From Anaerolineae bacterium (GTDB lineage Bacteria; Chloroflexota; Anaerolineae; Aggregatilineales; Phototrophicaceae), in the NCBI GenBank assembly GCA_020849765.1, contig JADLAY010000034.1, forward strand, positions 434,001 to 498,000: DNA of 64,000 nucleotides. Direction: 5' to 3'. Under the pieces are notes generated by a model. It was given only the letters and a program-made list of their open reading frames with translations. It ran no database searches and was not told the origin of the DNA. Each line of letters starts with the position of its first letter. Positions within the stretch are counted from its first letter, which is position 1. Of the stretch, positions 17,495-25,926 are shown piece by piece. Made by a program: the position numbers and the translations under genes.

Positions 17495-18285
17495 CAACCG
17501 CCCCCTCGCAGCAAAGCGCTGAGATAAAGTCCACCGGTCACACGGTCGAACACCAGCAGCAGAATTCCGGCAATCAGGAGTACGCGCAGCATATCGAGGG
17601 CGACGACCGCGCCGACCTGTGCCGCGCTGCCGCCGAGATAGGCACCACCCGCGAACATCTCTTCGCCGATCAGCACCTCGTCGGACATGGCATAAGCGAC
17701 CGCCTGGCCCTCAAGCTGATCGCTCGCGGCAATCGCGCTCTGGCCGCGCCGTTGGGCGGCGTCCATCATCAATGCGAGTTCCGGCCCGAAGCTGCCCATG
17801 AAGATATTGGCGCTGACTTTCTCGTCGCTCATCGCCGCCGTCAGAGCCGCCGCGAACGCCAACGAGCGCGGCCCATCAGGATACCACTGCACGGCGTCGT
17901 TCCGAAATTGATCCGCACGCCCGCGCAAGCGATACGCACGGCGCAGGACGTCATAGGCGAGCGGCAGCGCCGAAACCTCGCTCATGGTCAGCAGCGGCGT
18001 CTTCGCGCCGACCGCCGCACGCGTGGCGAGCAGGGTGAAAGCTTCGGCGGAGGCGACCATCAACGGCGTGGTCGTGCCGGCAGGGATAAGGCTTCCGAAT
18101 GAGAAATGGACGGTGCGATCGGCTTCCAGCGCTTCACTGACGCGCAGAGGCATGGCGGCGTAGGCCGGATGATGGCGAAGGACGATGCTCTGGCGGCGCA
18201 AACGGGCCACCGCCGTGGCAAGCAAGCTCACGACAAGCGTCACCACGAGAATGCTGATGGTGAGGATTCCGGCATCACCTGGCAA
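17494..18285 (-). CDS. DUF6754-like protein with terminal membrane helices
   Basis: This 263-aa protein has an N-terminal helix (about residues 7-26), a soluble domain of about 190 residues and a C-terminal helix (about 228-248). The soluble part contains HFSFGSLIPAGTTTPLMVAS, NIFMGSFGPELALM and YAMSDEVLIGEEMFAGGAYL. This composition and the Chloroflexota context recall DUF6754; the match is from memory and uncertain. It starts at TTG 18285, with GGAGG 8 nt upstream. Its stop overlaps the next gene's ATG by one base. The reaction, if any, is unknown. Confidence 0.6.
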   Translation of the reverse strand: MPGDAGILTISILVVTLVVSLLATAVARLRRQSIVLRHHPAYAAMPLRVSEALEADRTVHFSFGSLIPAGTTTPLMVASAEAFTLLATRAAVGAKTPLLTMSEVSALPLAYDVLRRAYRLRGRADQFRNDAVQWYPDGPRSLAFAAALTAAMSDEKVSANIFMGSFGPELALMMDAAQRRGQSAIAASDQLEGQAVAYAMSDEVLIGEEMFAGGAYLGGSAAQVGAVVALDMLRVLLIAGILLLVFDRVTGGLYLSALLRGGG

Positions 18286-18317
18286 AAGACTGCCTCCGTC
18301 ACTTGCGGTACACGCGC

Positions 18318-18572
18318 TTATTCCGGCGGTTCATCGTGAAGATAATGCCGTATTCTGGCAATCCCCTCCGGTGTCTCCAATGCGCGCGCCAGCATTTCTA
18401 GATGTCCAAGATTGACCCAGCCACCCACAATCGGCTGAGCCACGCGAAGGATTTGTGCGCCCAGCGGAGCCAGAGGTTCAAAGGCATCCAACCCGGCGAG
18501 CATCCACTCACCCCATCCGCGTTGCTTCCACGAACGCAACCACGATAGATCGTCACGCTGGTCATCTGGCAT
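18318..18572 (-). CDS. Small Trp-rich cytoplasmic protein, first gene of the cluster
   Basis: This 84-aa soluble protein has six Trp residues, five of them within its first 50 residues, including LSWLRSWKQRGWGEWML; that Trp-Leu pattern echoes the motifs of the giant protein three genes downstream. No family is recognised. It lies 32 nt before the DUF6754-like gene. A TATACT box 6 nt before the ATG suggests the transcript may start at or next to the initiation codon, in keeping with the lack of a Shine-Dalgarno sequence. Confidence 0.6.
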   Translation of the reverse strand: MPDDQRDDLSWLRSWKQRGWGEWMLAGLDAFEPLAPLGAQILRVAQPIVGGWVNLGHLEMLARALETPEGIARIRHYLHDEPPE

Positions 18573-18578
18573 GAAATC

Positions 18579-18584
18579 AGTATA
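18579..18584 (-). promoter_or_regulatory. -10 box of the seven-gene cluster, possibly leaderless
   Basis: TATACT reads leftwards and is separated from the ATG at 18572 by only 6 nt, so transcription would begin about at the start codon. No good -35 hexamer is visible 16-18 bp upstream, so activator dependence is possible. Confidence 0.4.
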
Positions 18585-18741
18585 TCACGGCTTGTTCGCA
18601 TGGATACACCAGTACGATTGGGTTTAATGCTTAAGGATTCCGCTCAGAATGAGGCGCGCGCGGCTATTTCCAAACATTACACTGACTCATGACCGTGAAC
18701 AAACGGCGCTGGCAATCCACATATCGCCGGGTTAGACTCGC

Positions 18742-18761
18742 AATCAAATAGAGCTTTGATT
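18742..18761 (+). promoter_or_regulatory. Inverted repeat before aldehyde dehydrogenase gene
   Basis: AATCAAA (18742-18748) and TTTGATT (18755-18761) are perfect 7-bp arms around 6 nt, directly before the TTGGAG ribosome-binding site. TTAGAC (18732) and TTTGAT (18755) with a 17-bp spacer form a weak promoter overlapping it. It may be an operator or an mRNA hairpin masking the start. Confidence 0.35.
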
Positions 18762-18777
18762 AGTTGGAGTGCGCGAC

Positions 18778-20301
18778 ATGCTCGCAGGTGATATTTCTCA
18801 AAGTGTGCCTTTGGAAGAACGCCCTGGCATTGTGGTGCGAAATCCGGTCACGGGCGACACAGTCGGTACGGTACCGAACTTCACCCTAGAACAGATCACC
18901 GCCGCCGCCGAACGGGCGCGCACCGCGCAACCCGCGTGGGAAGCGCTCGGCGTGCGCAAAAGGGTGCATCTGCTGCGCGCCTGGGCGGACCTGCTGTGGG
19001 AAAAGCGCGCCGAGATGATCAAGACGGATCGCGCCGAGACCGGCAAGAACAAGTCCGGTGCCCTGAGCGAGATCTTCGGCACAGATTTCATCACCAGCTA
19101 CTATTTTCACCGGGCAGAGCACATCCTGCGCCCAAGGCGCGCACAGCCGTTGTTTCCCGTCTTCCAGCGGCTGACCGTCCACTATCACGCTCACGGTCTG
19201 GTCGGCATTATTGCACCCTGGAACTATCCGCTGCTGCTCGTTACCACCGAACTGATCCCGGCACTGATCGCCGGTAACGCCGTCCTGGTCAAGCCGAGTG
19301 AATTGACGCCGCATACCTCGCTGTTTCTGGTCGAACTGATGCACAAAGTCGGCATTCCGCAGGATGTGGTGCAGGTCATCACCGGTGATGGCGCGGCGGG
19401 CGCTGGCGTGATCGACGTGGTCGATTACATCCACGTCACCGGCAGCACGGCCACCGGGCGTAAGGTCGCCGTCCGCGCCGCCGAGCGCCTGATCCCCTAC
19501 AGCCTGGAACTGGGCAGCAAAGATCCCCTGATCATCCTGCGCGATAGCAACCTCGACCTGGCGGCGACCGGCGCCTTGAAGGGCGCGTTCGAAAATGCCG
19601 GGCAGGTCTGCGTCAGCACCGAGCGCGTTTACGTGGAGGACGCCATCTACGAACCCTTCCTCGAGCGCGTGCGCCACTATGCGAAGAAGATCAACATTGG
19701 CCCCGGCGACGGCATGAATATCAACGTGGGCAGCATGACGAGTGAGCGCGAACTCGCCCGTGTCGAGCGACAGCTAGACGAAGCCGTCGCCCGTGGGGCC
19801 AGGATCATCGTCGGCGGCAAGCGGCGCCCTGACCTGGGCCCGCTGTTTTTCGAGCCGACGGTGATCGTCGATGTCGATCACAGCATGTCGCTGATGACCG
19901 AAGAAACCTTCGGCCCGGTGCTGCCGATCATGCGGGTCAAAGACGCCGACGAAGCGATCCGGCTGGCCAACGACAGCGAGTTCGGCCTTTCGGGCGGCAT
20001 TTACACGCGCGATCTCAAGCGCGGCGAGCAGCTTGCCCGGCGTATCAAAACCGGCGATGTGGGCATCAACCGCACGGGCCTGGTCACGATTGGGACGCCC
20101 GGCCTGCCGAGCGGCGGCGAAAAGCACAGCGGCATCGGGCGGCGCAACGGCGAGGAAGGCCTGCTGCGCTTCGTCAAATCGCAATCGATCCTGACGGACA
20201 ACCTGATCTACAACCCGGCACGGGTCGACTTCATCGACCCGCTCACGATGCTCGGCGTGCAGACCATTCGCATCCTGCGCCGTTGGCTGCCGTTCATCTG
20301 A
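18778..20301 (+). CDS. NAD(P)-dependent aldehyde dehydrogenase
   Basis: This 507-aa ALDH-superfamily enzyme oxidises an aldehyde to its acid. Catalytic Cys278 lies in GQVCVS and Glu244 in LELGSK. The oxyanion Asn149 is in PWNYP, and the cofactor-binding GSTATGR (222-228) and ETFGPVLP are in order. The ATG at 18778 has TTGGAG 8 nt upstream; a GTG three codons earlier falls inside that site and is rejected. A C-terminal extension (about 30 residues, ending RILRRWLPFI) goes beyond the usual end. The substrate is not determinable; a succinate-semialdehyde or broad fatty-aldehyde role is possible. It is coupled to the lipoprotein gene by a 1-nt gap. Confidence 0.88.
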   Translation: MLAGDISQSVPLEERPGIVVRNPVTGDTVGTVPNFTLEQITAAAERARTAQPAWEALGVRKRVHLLRAWADLLWEKRAEMIKTDRAETGKNKSGALSEIFGTDFITSYYFHRAEHILRPRRAQPLFPVFQRLTVHYHAHGLVGIIAPWNYPLLLVTTELIPALIAGNAVLVKPSELTPHTSLFLVELMHKVGIPQDVVQVITGDGAAGAGVIDVVDYIHVTGSTATGRKVAVRAAERLIPYSLELGSKDPLIILRDSNLDLAATGALKGAFENAGQVCVSTERVYVEDAIYEPFLERVRHYAKKINIGPGDGMNINVGSMTSERELARVERQLDEAVARGARIIVGGKRRPDLGPLFFEPTVIVDVDHSMSLMTEETFGPVLPIMRVKDADEAIRLANDSEFGLSGGIYTRDLKRGEQLARRIKTGDVGINRTGLVTIGTPGLPSGGEKHSGIGRRNGEEGLLRFVKSQSILTDNLIYNPARVDFIDPLTMLGVQTIRILRRWLPFI

Positions 20302-20302
20302 G

Positions 20303-20764
20303 ATGATCCAACGCACGAGAACGGCCTTGCGTTCGCTCCTCTGCTTGCTCGTCTGCGCCGGCCTGGTCAGATGCGTGCCTGCGGAAACCCCGGCGCAGTT
20401 GGCGACGACACCGGGCGCCCCGGCAGTGATTGACACGGATACCTACTCCACGGACGTCTTCAGCGCGCCGATCCCTGAAGGCTGGCGCGTGATCACCGGC
20501 TCGGCCCTGTTCCCGCAGTCGGTCACGCTGGTCGCGCCGGGTGACTGTATGCTGATCGTGATCGGCCTGGAAGCCAGCGCGGATGCGCCATCCGCACCGA
20601 ATTGTGCTGATCAAGAAGCGCGCACCTGGCGCGAGGTCGTGACCGAGGACGACACCACGGTCTATCTCGCAGGGGTTGCCCCGGCAGCCAACGGCGCCGA
20701 GTTCGAGCCTCTCTGGACTGCTCTCACCGGCGGCATCACCATCCACGATTCTTCACAGGGTTAA
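20303..20764 (+). CDS. Small lipoprotein of unknown function
   Basis: This 153-aa protein has an N-terminal Arg-containing signal peptide and hydrophobic core (LRSLLCLLVCAG) followed by a lipobox-like LVRC, with Cys24 as the likely lipidated residue. The mature part has two cysteines (GDCMLIV and APNCAD) that could pair, and the pattern of a small beta-rich domain with PEGWRVITG. It begins one base after the ALDH stop, so it is translated with that gene. The function is unknown. Confidence 0.65.
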   Translation: MIQRTRTALRSLLCLLVCAGLVRCVPAETPAQLATTPGAPAVIDTDTYSTDVFSAPIPEGWRVITGSALFPQSVTLVAPGDCMLIVIGLEASADAPSAPNCADQEARTWREVVTEDDTTVYLAGVAPAANGAEFEPLWTALTGGITIHDSSQG

Positions 20765-20837
20765 GCCTGAAGCACGGCGAAGCCGCGCTATGATGAGGGC
20801 GATTCATTCAGCACAGCCTGCCAGAGGAAGCCGCCCT

Positions 20838-22469
20838 ATGCCTCGCAATTCTAGCCGTCACCGCGCCTGGATCATGCTGGGTATCGTCCTCGTCGTGGCG
20901 GTCTTCGGGCGCGCTCTCCTGCTGCTCAGCGACAGCGTCTCGTTCCACTCCGACGAGGCCATCGTCGGCCTGATGGCGCGTCACATCCTGGCGGGGGATC
21001 GCCCGACGTTCTTCTTCGGGCAGGCCTACATGGGCAGTCTGGATGCGTGGCTGGTGGCGCTCGGCTTTCAGCTGCTCGGCGAATCGGTGGCGACGATCCG
21101 TATCGTGCAATCGCTGCTCTATCTGCTCGTCGTGGCCAGCGCCTACTCCGCAGCGTGGGTCTTATCGCGCCGCACCATCATTGCCACGGTTACGGCGCTG
21201 ACCTTTGCCATCGCCTCGCCGCTGCTGGCGCTCTACACCACGGCAACGCTCGGCGGCTACAACGAAACGCTGATCTTCGGCCATCTGACCGTGGCGTTGG
21301 GTTTCACCGCCCGACGCGATGGACGCGATGTCCTCTGGCGCTGGGGCGCACTGGGCTTAATCGTCGGCCTGGGGTGGTGGACGAATGCCCTGATCGCCGT
21401 CTACGCACTGCCGGTCGCCGTCTATCTGCTCTACCGGCTCTGGCGCGATAAAAAAGGGCAAAGAGCAAGCCTCACGCCCATTCTGATCGCGCTGCTCGGC
21501 CTCGTCATCGGCAGCGCACCGTGGTGGGTCTACGCCCTGCAAAATGATCTGACGCCAATCCGCTTCTTCCTGCCGGATCTGTTCGGCGGGCGCGAAGTCG
21601 TCGGCGCCGTCATCCCGATCGTCTCGTTCGGGACACGTCTGGCCGGGCTGCTGCTCTTCGGACTGCCCGCCGTCGCAGGGATGCGCTACCCCTGGGCGGG
21701 TGATTACTTCGCCCTGCCGGTCGGCCTCGTCGTCATCGCCATCTTCCTCATGGCGCTGGTCAGAATCGCCCGCGAGCCGCGTCTGCCTGAGAAAGATCGC
21801 CAACTGCATCCCGGCGCCCCAGCGCTGCTGCTCGGCATTGTGCTGGTGATGCTGCTGCTGTTTCTGGTCACCCGGTTCGCCAGCGATCCGAGTGGCCGCT
21901 ACTTCCTGCCGCTGACGCTGCCCTTCGGCGTCGCGCTCGGCGTGCTGGTGGCGTCGATGCCGCGCCGCGCCATCGCTATTACGCTGGCGGCGCTGCCGCT
22001 CACTTATTTCGCCGCCGGGCAGATTGTCGCTGCCAGCACACCGCCGGGCTTCACGACGCAGTTCGTCGCCCAGACTCATGTGCCCAACACCGACGATGCG
22101 CGCCTGATCGAGTGGCTGGACGAGCACGACATCGAGCACGGCTACACAACCTACTGGCAGAGCTTCCGCCTCGCGTTCCTGAGTGGAGAGCGCCTGCAAT
22201 TCAGCGCCGCCCTGCCGGATAAGTCCTCGCTCGATTACACGCCCGCCTTCGAACGGTATCCGCCCTACCGCGCCGCCACCGACAGCGCCGAGCGCATCGC
22301 CTATCTGATCCCCAACGTCCTGATCCCGGAGCTGGATGCGGCGCTCGTCGCCTGGTTCGATGACCTGGGCTTGACCTTCCAATCTGAGCAGATCGGGCCG
22401 TACAAGATCTACTACGACTTCGGGCCGAGCCTGCCGCGCCCACCCTTCCCGTTCATTCACGGTGGATAG
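20838..22469 (+). CDS. GT-C family membrane glycosyltransferase (GT39/ArnT-like)
   Basis: This 543-aa protein has about 11 transmembrane helices and a C-terminal external domain of about 130 residues. The first external loop contains SFHSDEAIVGLMARHIL; the Asp-Glu pair after helix 1 is the catalytic-site signature of GT-C enzymes that use polyprenyl-phosphate sugars (PMT_2/GT39, GT83). The acceptor is unknown. AGAGGAAG at 20823-20830 supports the ATG at 20838. Longer in-frame starts overlap the lipoprotein gene and lack such a site. A terminator follows. Confidence 0.78.
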   Translation: MPRNSSRHRAWIMLGIVLVVAVFGRALLLLSDSVSFHSDEAIVGLMARHILAGDRPTFFFGQAYMGSLDAWLVALGFQLLGESVATIRIVQSLLYLLVVASAYSAAWVLSRRTIIATVTALTFAIASPLLALYTTATLGGYNETLIFGHLTVALGFTARRDGRDVLWRWGALGLIVGLGWWTNALIAVYALPVAVYLLYRLWRDKKGQRASLTPILIALLGLVIGSAPWWVYALQNDLTPIRFFLPDLFGGREVVGAVIPIVSFGTRLAGLLLFGLPAVAGMRYPWAGDYFALPVGLVVIAIFLMALVRIAREPRLPEKDRQLHPGAPALLLGIVLVMLLLFLVTRFASDPSGRYFLPLTLPFGVALGVLVASMPRRAIAITLAALPLTYFAAGQIVAASTPPGFTTQFVAQTHVPNTDDARLIEWLDEHDIEHGYTTYWQSFRLAFLSGERLQFSAALPDKSSLDYTPAFERYPPYRAATDSAERIAYLIPNVLIPELDAALVAWFDDLGLTFQSEQIGPYKIYYDFGPSLPRPPFPFIHGG

Positions 22470-22477
22470 GCGATCGA

Positions 22478-22504
22478 AAAGAGCGGCCATCAAGACCGCT
22501 CTTT
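22478..22504. terminator. Terminator between convergent genes
   Basis: AAAGAGCGG (22478-22486) and CCGCTCTTT (22496-22504) form a 9-bp stem with a 9-nt loop. The arms carry A-runs and T-runs suitable for both the rightward glycosyltransferase and the leftward PA14/SH3b gene. Confidence 0.75.
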
Positions 22505-22529
22505 ATCAGACATCGCGTGTGTTTTAGCT

Positions 22530-23957
22530 CTACTGGACGACCGGCACGCTGTTGATGTTGGCGCCCGCCGGGAGCGCGACGTACTCCGCGGCCACCCAAC
22601 CGACGATGCCGTTGTAGTTGATCTGGTACCACTGATTGGCCGCGTTACGACCCAGAAGCTGAGCCGAGCTTCCCGCGGGCAACCGGCCCAGACGGCTGAA
22701 CTGCGTCCCCGGCCCCTGGCGGATGTTGACCGTATACGGCGTCGCCGTCACGACCAGCCCGGTGTTCGAGCCGCCACCCTGATTAGCGGGCGGGGCGGAG
22801 CCATCGACGACCGGCACCGACGTGGCGTTGGAGGGCGTCACGAAGCGCGCCGACACCCAGCCCGTCTGGCCGTTGACGTTGATCTGATACCACGTGCCGT
22901 CGAGATTGCGCCCGGTGATCGGGTACGTCTCGTTGCGGTTGATGCGCGTCAGGATTGCCCCGTCAACCACACTCGGCGCGCTGCGCACGTTGAGACGGAA
23001 AGCGCCAGTCACGGTCAGCGTCGCCCCGGTGACCGGCTGCGGCCCGACCGGAATCGGCGTGGCGATCGTCGGATTGAACTGCGTCAGCCGGTAGTCGAGG
23101 AACGCCTGCCCGCTGTATTCGACGTATTCCACGGCGAAATTGTTGTTGCCCTGCGGCAATGTCAGCGATGCAGTGTAAGTCTGACCCGTGGCTGCGCCAA
23201 ACTGGTTGATGATCAGGTTGCCGTTGACGTAAACACGGACGCCATCATCTGCGCGCACGCTCAGTTGATACTGCCCGGCGTTGAGATTCTGGGTGCTCGA
23301 CCAGCGCGCCGACCAGTTATCCGCGGGCACAGACGCCAGCGGCGAACCGCTGCCCCAATCGCGACCGGGCGCATTCTCGGTCAGGATGGCCGCGGGGTCG
23401 CCGAGCAGGTTGGGATTGCTGTAGTACTGCACCGTCCAGGCCGAGGTGTTGATCGGCACGTTGACCGGTGGGACGAAAGTCGGTCCCGCAGGATTCGTCG
23501 CCAGATTCGCCCAGGAGAGATACAGATACGCATCCCCCGTGATCTCGACGTAGTCGATCTGCACGTGGGTGGCGCCGTTCAACTGCACATCCGCGGAGAC
23601 GGTTTGCCCCGCGCGCCCCTGGCCGAGCGTATTGATCAGCGGGATCGGCTGGAAGTTGATGGTGACGCGCGCCTCATCATCGGCGAGCAGGAAAAAGCGA
23701 TACGTCCCTGCCGGGAAAACGTAGTCGGTCGCGAAGCGCGCCGAAAAGCCATCGGCCGGAATTCCCGACGAGGGAGTACCCGCGCCCCAGTTGAAGCTGA
23801 TCGCGCCTTCATTTCGTGTGACGACGGCTGTGCCGCTCAGCGTCGAATTATCATAATACTGCCCAACCCAGACCGGTCCTTGTGCCGCTGCGGGTTGAAC
23901 GAGTAAGACGCTGAACAGCAGAAGCACCAACATCAGCACGACAATTTTACGTGTCAT
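22530..23957 (-). CDS. Secreted protein with two PA14-like and two SH3b domains
   Basis: This 475-aa protein has a signal peptide (residues 1-26, ending AAAQ). Two related modules follow, about 27-155 and 170-290, each starting with a W-x-QYY-(D/S)N motif and containing FSARF or WSARW and DD(E/G)xRVxxN, typical of PA14/GLEYA-type carbohydrate-binding beta domains. The Asp-Asp pairs may bind calcium. Two bacterial SH3 domains then occur at about 310-375 (LNVRSAPSV, GWVSARFV) and 400-462 (VNIRQGPGTQF, GWVAAEYV). It probably binds cell-surface polymers and has no catalytic motif. GGAGGC precedes the ATG, and it has its own promoter and operator-like palindromes. Confidence 0.85.
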   Translation of the reverse strand: MTRKIVVLMLVLLLFSVLLVQPAAAQGPVWVGQYYDNSTLSGTAVVTRNEGAISFNWGAGTPSSGIPADGFSARFATDYVFPAGTYRFFLLADDEARVTINFQPIPLINTLGQGRAGQTVSADVQLNGATHVQIDYVEITGDAYLYLSWANLATNPAGPTFVPPVNVPINTSAWTVQYYSNPNLLGDPAAILTENAPGRDWGSGSPLASVPADNWSARWSSTQNLNAGQYQLSVRADDGVRVYVNGNLIINQFGAATGQTYTASLTLPQGNNNFAVEYVEYSGQAFLDYRLTQFNPTIATPIPVGPQPVTGATLTVTGAFRLNVRSAPSVVDGAILTRINRNETYPITGRNLDGTWYQINVNGQTGWVSARFVTPSNATSVPVVDGSAPPANQGGGSNTGLVVTATPYTVNIRQGPGTQFSRLGRLPAGSSAQLLGRNAANQWYQINYNGIVGWVAAEYVALPAGANINSVPVVQ

Positions 23958-24003
23958 GGTTCTGTGCCTCCAGAATTTTCACAAACGTTCAATTGACTTC
24001 TTT

Positions 24004-24032
24004 ATTATAACGATGCTCATTCCCCATGGGAA
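24004..24032 (-). promoter_or_regulatory. Promoter of the PA14/SH3b gene
   Basis: Reading leftwards, TTCCCA (24032-24027), a 17-bp spacer and TATAAT (24009-24004). The transcript would start about 40 nt before the ATG at 23957. The -35 region lies within a TTCCC-N3-GGGAA palindrome. Confidence 0.6.
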
Positions 24033-24046
24033 CTTCCCGTAGGGAG
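24020..24046. promoter_or_regulatory. Tandem TTCCC-N3-GGGA palindromes (operator candidate)
   Basis: TTCCC-CAT-GGGAA (24020-24032, perfect) is followed after one base by TTCCC-GTA-GGGAG (24034-24046), a 14-bp period. They cover the -35 box of the leftward gene and lie upstream of the divergent proline dehydrogenase gene, so one bound regulator could control both. Confidence 0.4.
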
Positions 24047-24231
24047 AGCGTCAGCCGAGCGCCACCTATGCGTAGTTCAAGGGCGAAAAACTCGTCGAAA
24101 ATGATGCAATTAACTAGATGAAATACGTCCCGGAACGGGTTAAAACTATGTCAAGCTGGAAATAAATCTTCACGCAGGCCACCGAGACACAGTTGCTCGC
24201 CGACCCGCTTAGACACCGGAGCATCAGAGCC

Positions 24232-25155
24232 ATGTTGAGGCGCATCCTCCTATACCTTTCCGCAGCAGCCTGGGCGCGCAGCATCGTCACCCATTGGGGC
24301 GCGGCGCGGCGCATGGCCCGCCGTTTCGTGGCGGGCGAGACACTCGACGAAGCCGTCGCGGCGGCGCAGGCGCTCAACCAACGCAGTCTGTCCGTCTCGC
24401 TGGATTACCTGGGCGAGAGCGTCCTGAAAGCCGAAGATACCGTCGCCGTCGTTGCCATGTATCGCCGCCTGATCGAGCGCATCGCGCAGGGCGGGTTACA
24501 GGCGAGCGTCTCGCTCAAGCTGACGCACATGGGTCTCGACATCAGCGAAGACCTGTGTGTGACCAATCTGCGCCAGATCCTGACCGATGCTCAGGCGCAC
24601 AACATCCTGGTGACCATCGACATGGAGAGCAGCGCCTACACCGAGCGCACGCTGCGCATCTACCGCACCATGCGTGACGAGTACGACTTCAAAGGCGTCG
24701 GCACAGTCATCCAGACCTACCTGCGTCGCAGCGCGGACGACATGCATGCGCTCGCGGCGGAAGGTGCCCACATCCGCCTGTGCAAAGGCGCCTATCTGGA
24801 ACCACCCACGGTCGCCTTCCCTGAAAAAGCCGATGTCGACCGCAACTTCTCCCAGATCATGACCGACTTCCTGCGTGCGCCTGCCCCGGCTTATCTGTGC
24901 ATCGCCTCGCACGACGAGGCCATCATCCAGCAGGGCGAAGCGATGCTGACGCAAGATCCGGCATTGAAGAGTCGCTGCGAATTTCAGATGCTGTATGGGG
25001 TCCGCTCATCCCGGCAGGATGCGCTCGCAGCGGCGGGCTATCCCGTCCGCCTCTATGTACCGTTCGGCGAGGCGTGGTATCCCTACTTCATGCGCCGGCT
25101 TGCGGAACGCCCGGCCAATGTCTGGTTCATCGTCAAGAACCTGATTGGCGGCTAG
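24232..25155 (+). CDS. Proline dehydrogenase
   Basis: This 307-aa monofunctional flavoenzyme oxidises L-proline to pyrroline-5-carboxylate and matches the length of Bacillus and Thermus PutA-like PRODH (PruA/FadM type). It forms a (beta/alpha)8 barrel with IRLCKGAYLEP (substrate and FAD region), QMLYGVR, and RLYVPFGEAWYPYFMRRLAERPANVW near the end, quoted here as its parts RLYVPFGE, WYPYFMRRLAERPANV. The ATG at 24232 is the family-like start; in-frame starts upstream are less good. No pyrroline-5-carboxylate dehydrogenase is next to it; the ALDH at 18778 lacks P5CDH-type motifs. It converges with the next gene. Confidence 0.9.
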   Translation: MLRRILLYLSAAAWARSIVTHWGAARRMARRFVAGETLDEAVAAAQALNQRSLSVSLDYLGESVLKAEDTVAVVAMYRRLIERIAQGGLQASVSLKLTHMGLDISEDLCVTNLRQILTDAQAHNILVTIDMESSAYTERTLRIYRTMRDEYDFKGVGTVIQTYLRRSADDMHALAAEGAHIRLCKGAYLEPPTVAFPEKADVDRNFSQIMTDFLRAPAPAYLCIASHDEAIIQQGEAMLTQDPALKSRCEFQMLYGVRSSRQDALAAAGYPVRLYVPFGEAWYPYFMRRLAERPANVWFIVKNLIGG

Positions 25156-25179
25156 GCCGCGAAAAGACAGTCGCGGTGC

Positions 25180-25842
25180 TCAGACGATGCGCGGTTTGGG
25201 GAACGTCAGCGTGAAGCGCGACGCGCGCAGGACGCCCATCGGTTGGATGCCTGCGACGCCCGGGAAGTAAGCCGGGTCGACCTGTAGATCTTGCACCTGC
25301 GCCAGCTTGAGAACGCCGTGGGCGCTGATCCGCGTGACGAACGTCTGCCCGTCGAGATGCTGGATCAACGGCGCAAAAAACGGCCACGTCCAGGCGCGGA
25401 AGGCCACACGTCCGGGTGTGTAGGTGACGCGGAAGAGGTCGCGCTCGCCCAGGCTGACTCGCCAGCTTTGAGCATCGCCGTCATCACTGCGATGGAAGTC
25501 GGCCTGTTCCTTCGGGATGCCCCAATTGGCGCGCCCATTGGCAACGCTGGCTGCAGATGACACGTAGATCTTGCTGATCGAATGCGCCTTCTTGCCCGCA
25601 AGCTCGAAACGTCCCGGCACGAACAATAGCTCGCGATAGGGCCCGACGGCGCTGTCCGCATAATCAGCCAGGATGACGGCGCCCAGGCCGCCCAGCCAGC
25701 GCCCCATCGACGGCGTGACCGCGCCCTGCGAGCGCACGAAGTTGGCTGAAAAGTTATAGAGCAATATCAAACCGTCGCCGCGCAATTTCCACGGTGGCGG
25801 CGCAAGGTGTGTTTCGATAGCAGGCGCGTCGGTCATCATCAT
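25180..25842 (-). CDS. Acetoacetate decarboxylase-like protein
   Basis: This 220-aa protein belongs to the ADC fold family (Pfam PF06314): PPPWKLRGDGLILLY at the N-terminus, YRELLFVPGRFELAGKK in the middle, ISKIYVSSAASVANGR, then NWGIPKEQADF, the usual ADC-like core. Bona fide decarboxylases use a lysine from a Glu-Lys pair; Lys residues are present (GKKAH) but the equivalent is not certain, so the reaction is not assigned. Three consecutive ATG codons are possible starts (25842, 25839, 25836). It lies 24 nt from the convergent proline dehydrogenase gene. Confidence 0.7.
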   Translation of the reverse strand: MMMTDAPAIETHLAPPPWKLRGDGLILLYNFSANFVRSQGAVTPSMGRWLGGLGAVILADYADSAVGPYRELLFVPGRFELAGKKAHSISKIYVSSAASVANGRANWGIPKEQADFHRSDDGDAQSWRVSLGERDLFRVTYTPGRVAFRAWTWPFFAPLIQHLDGQTFVTRISAHGVLKLAQVQDLQVDPAYFPGVAGIQPMGVLRASRFTLTFPKPRIV

Positions 25843-25926
25843 CTTTTCTGGCGGGCAGTCAAACGCGCCCGGCGCTCATTTGGTTGCATGCGCCGGGCAT
25901 GAAACTTCAACTCGAACTCACTCCAC

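Noticed and set aside
18778..25155. ALDH at 18778 as the P5C dehydrogenase partner of proline dehydrogenase
   Set aside because: The ALDH lacks P5CDH-type motifs and the two genes are separated by three unrelated genes, one of them leftward.
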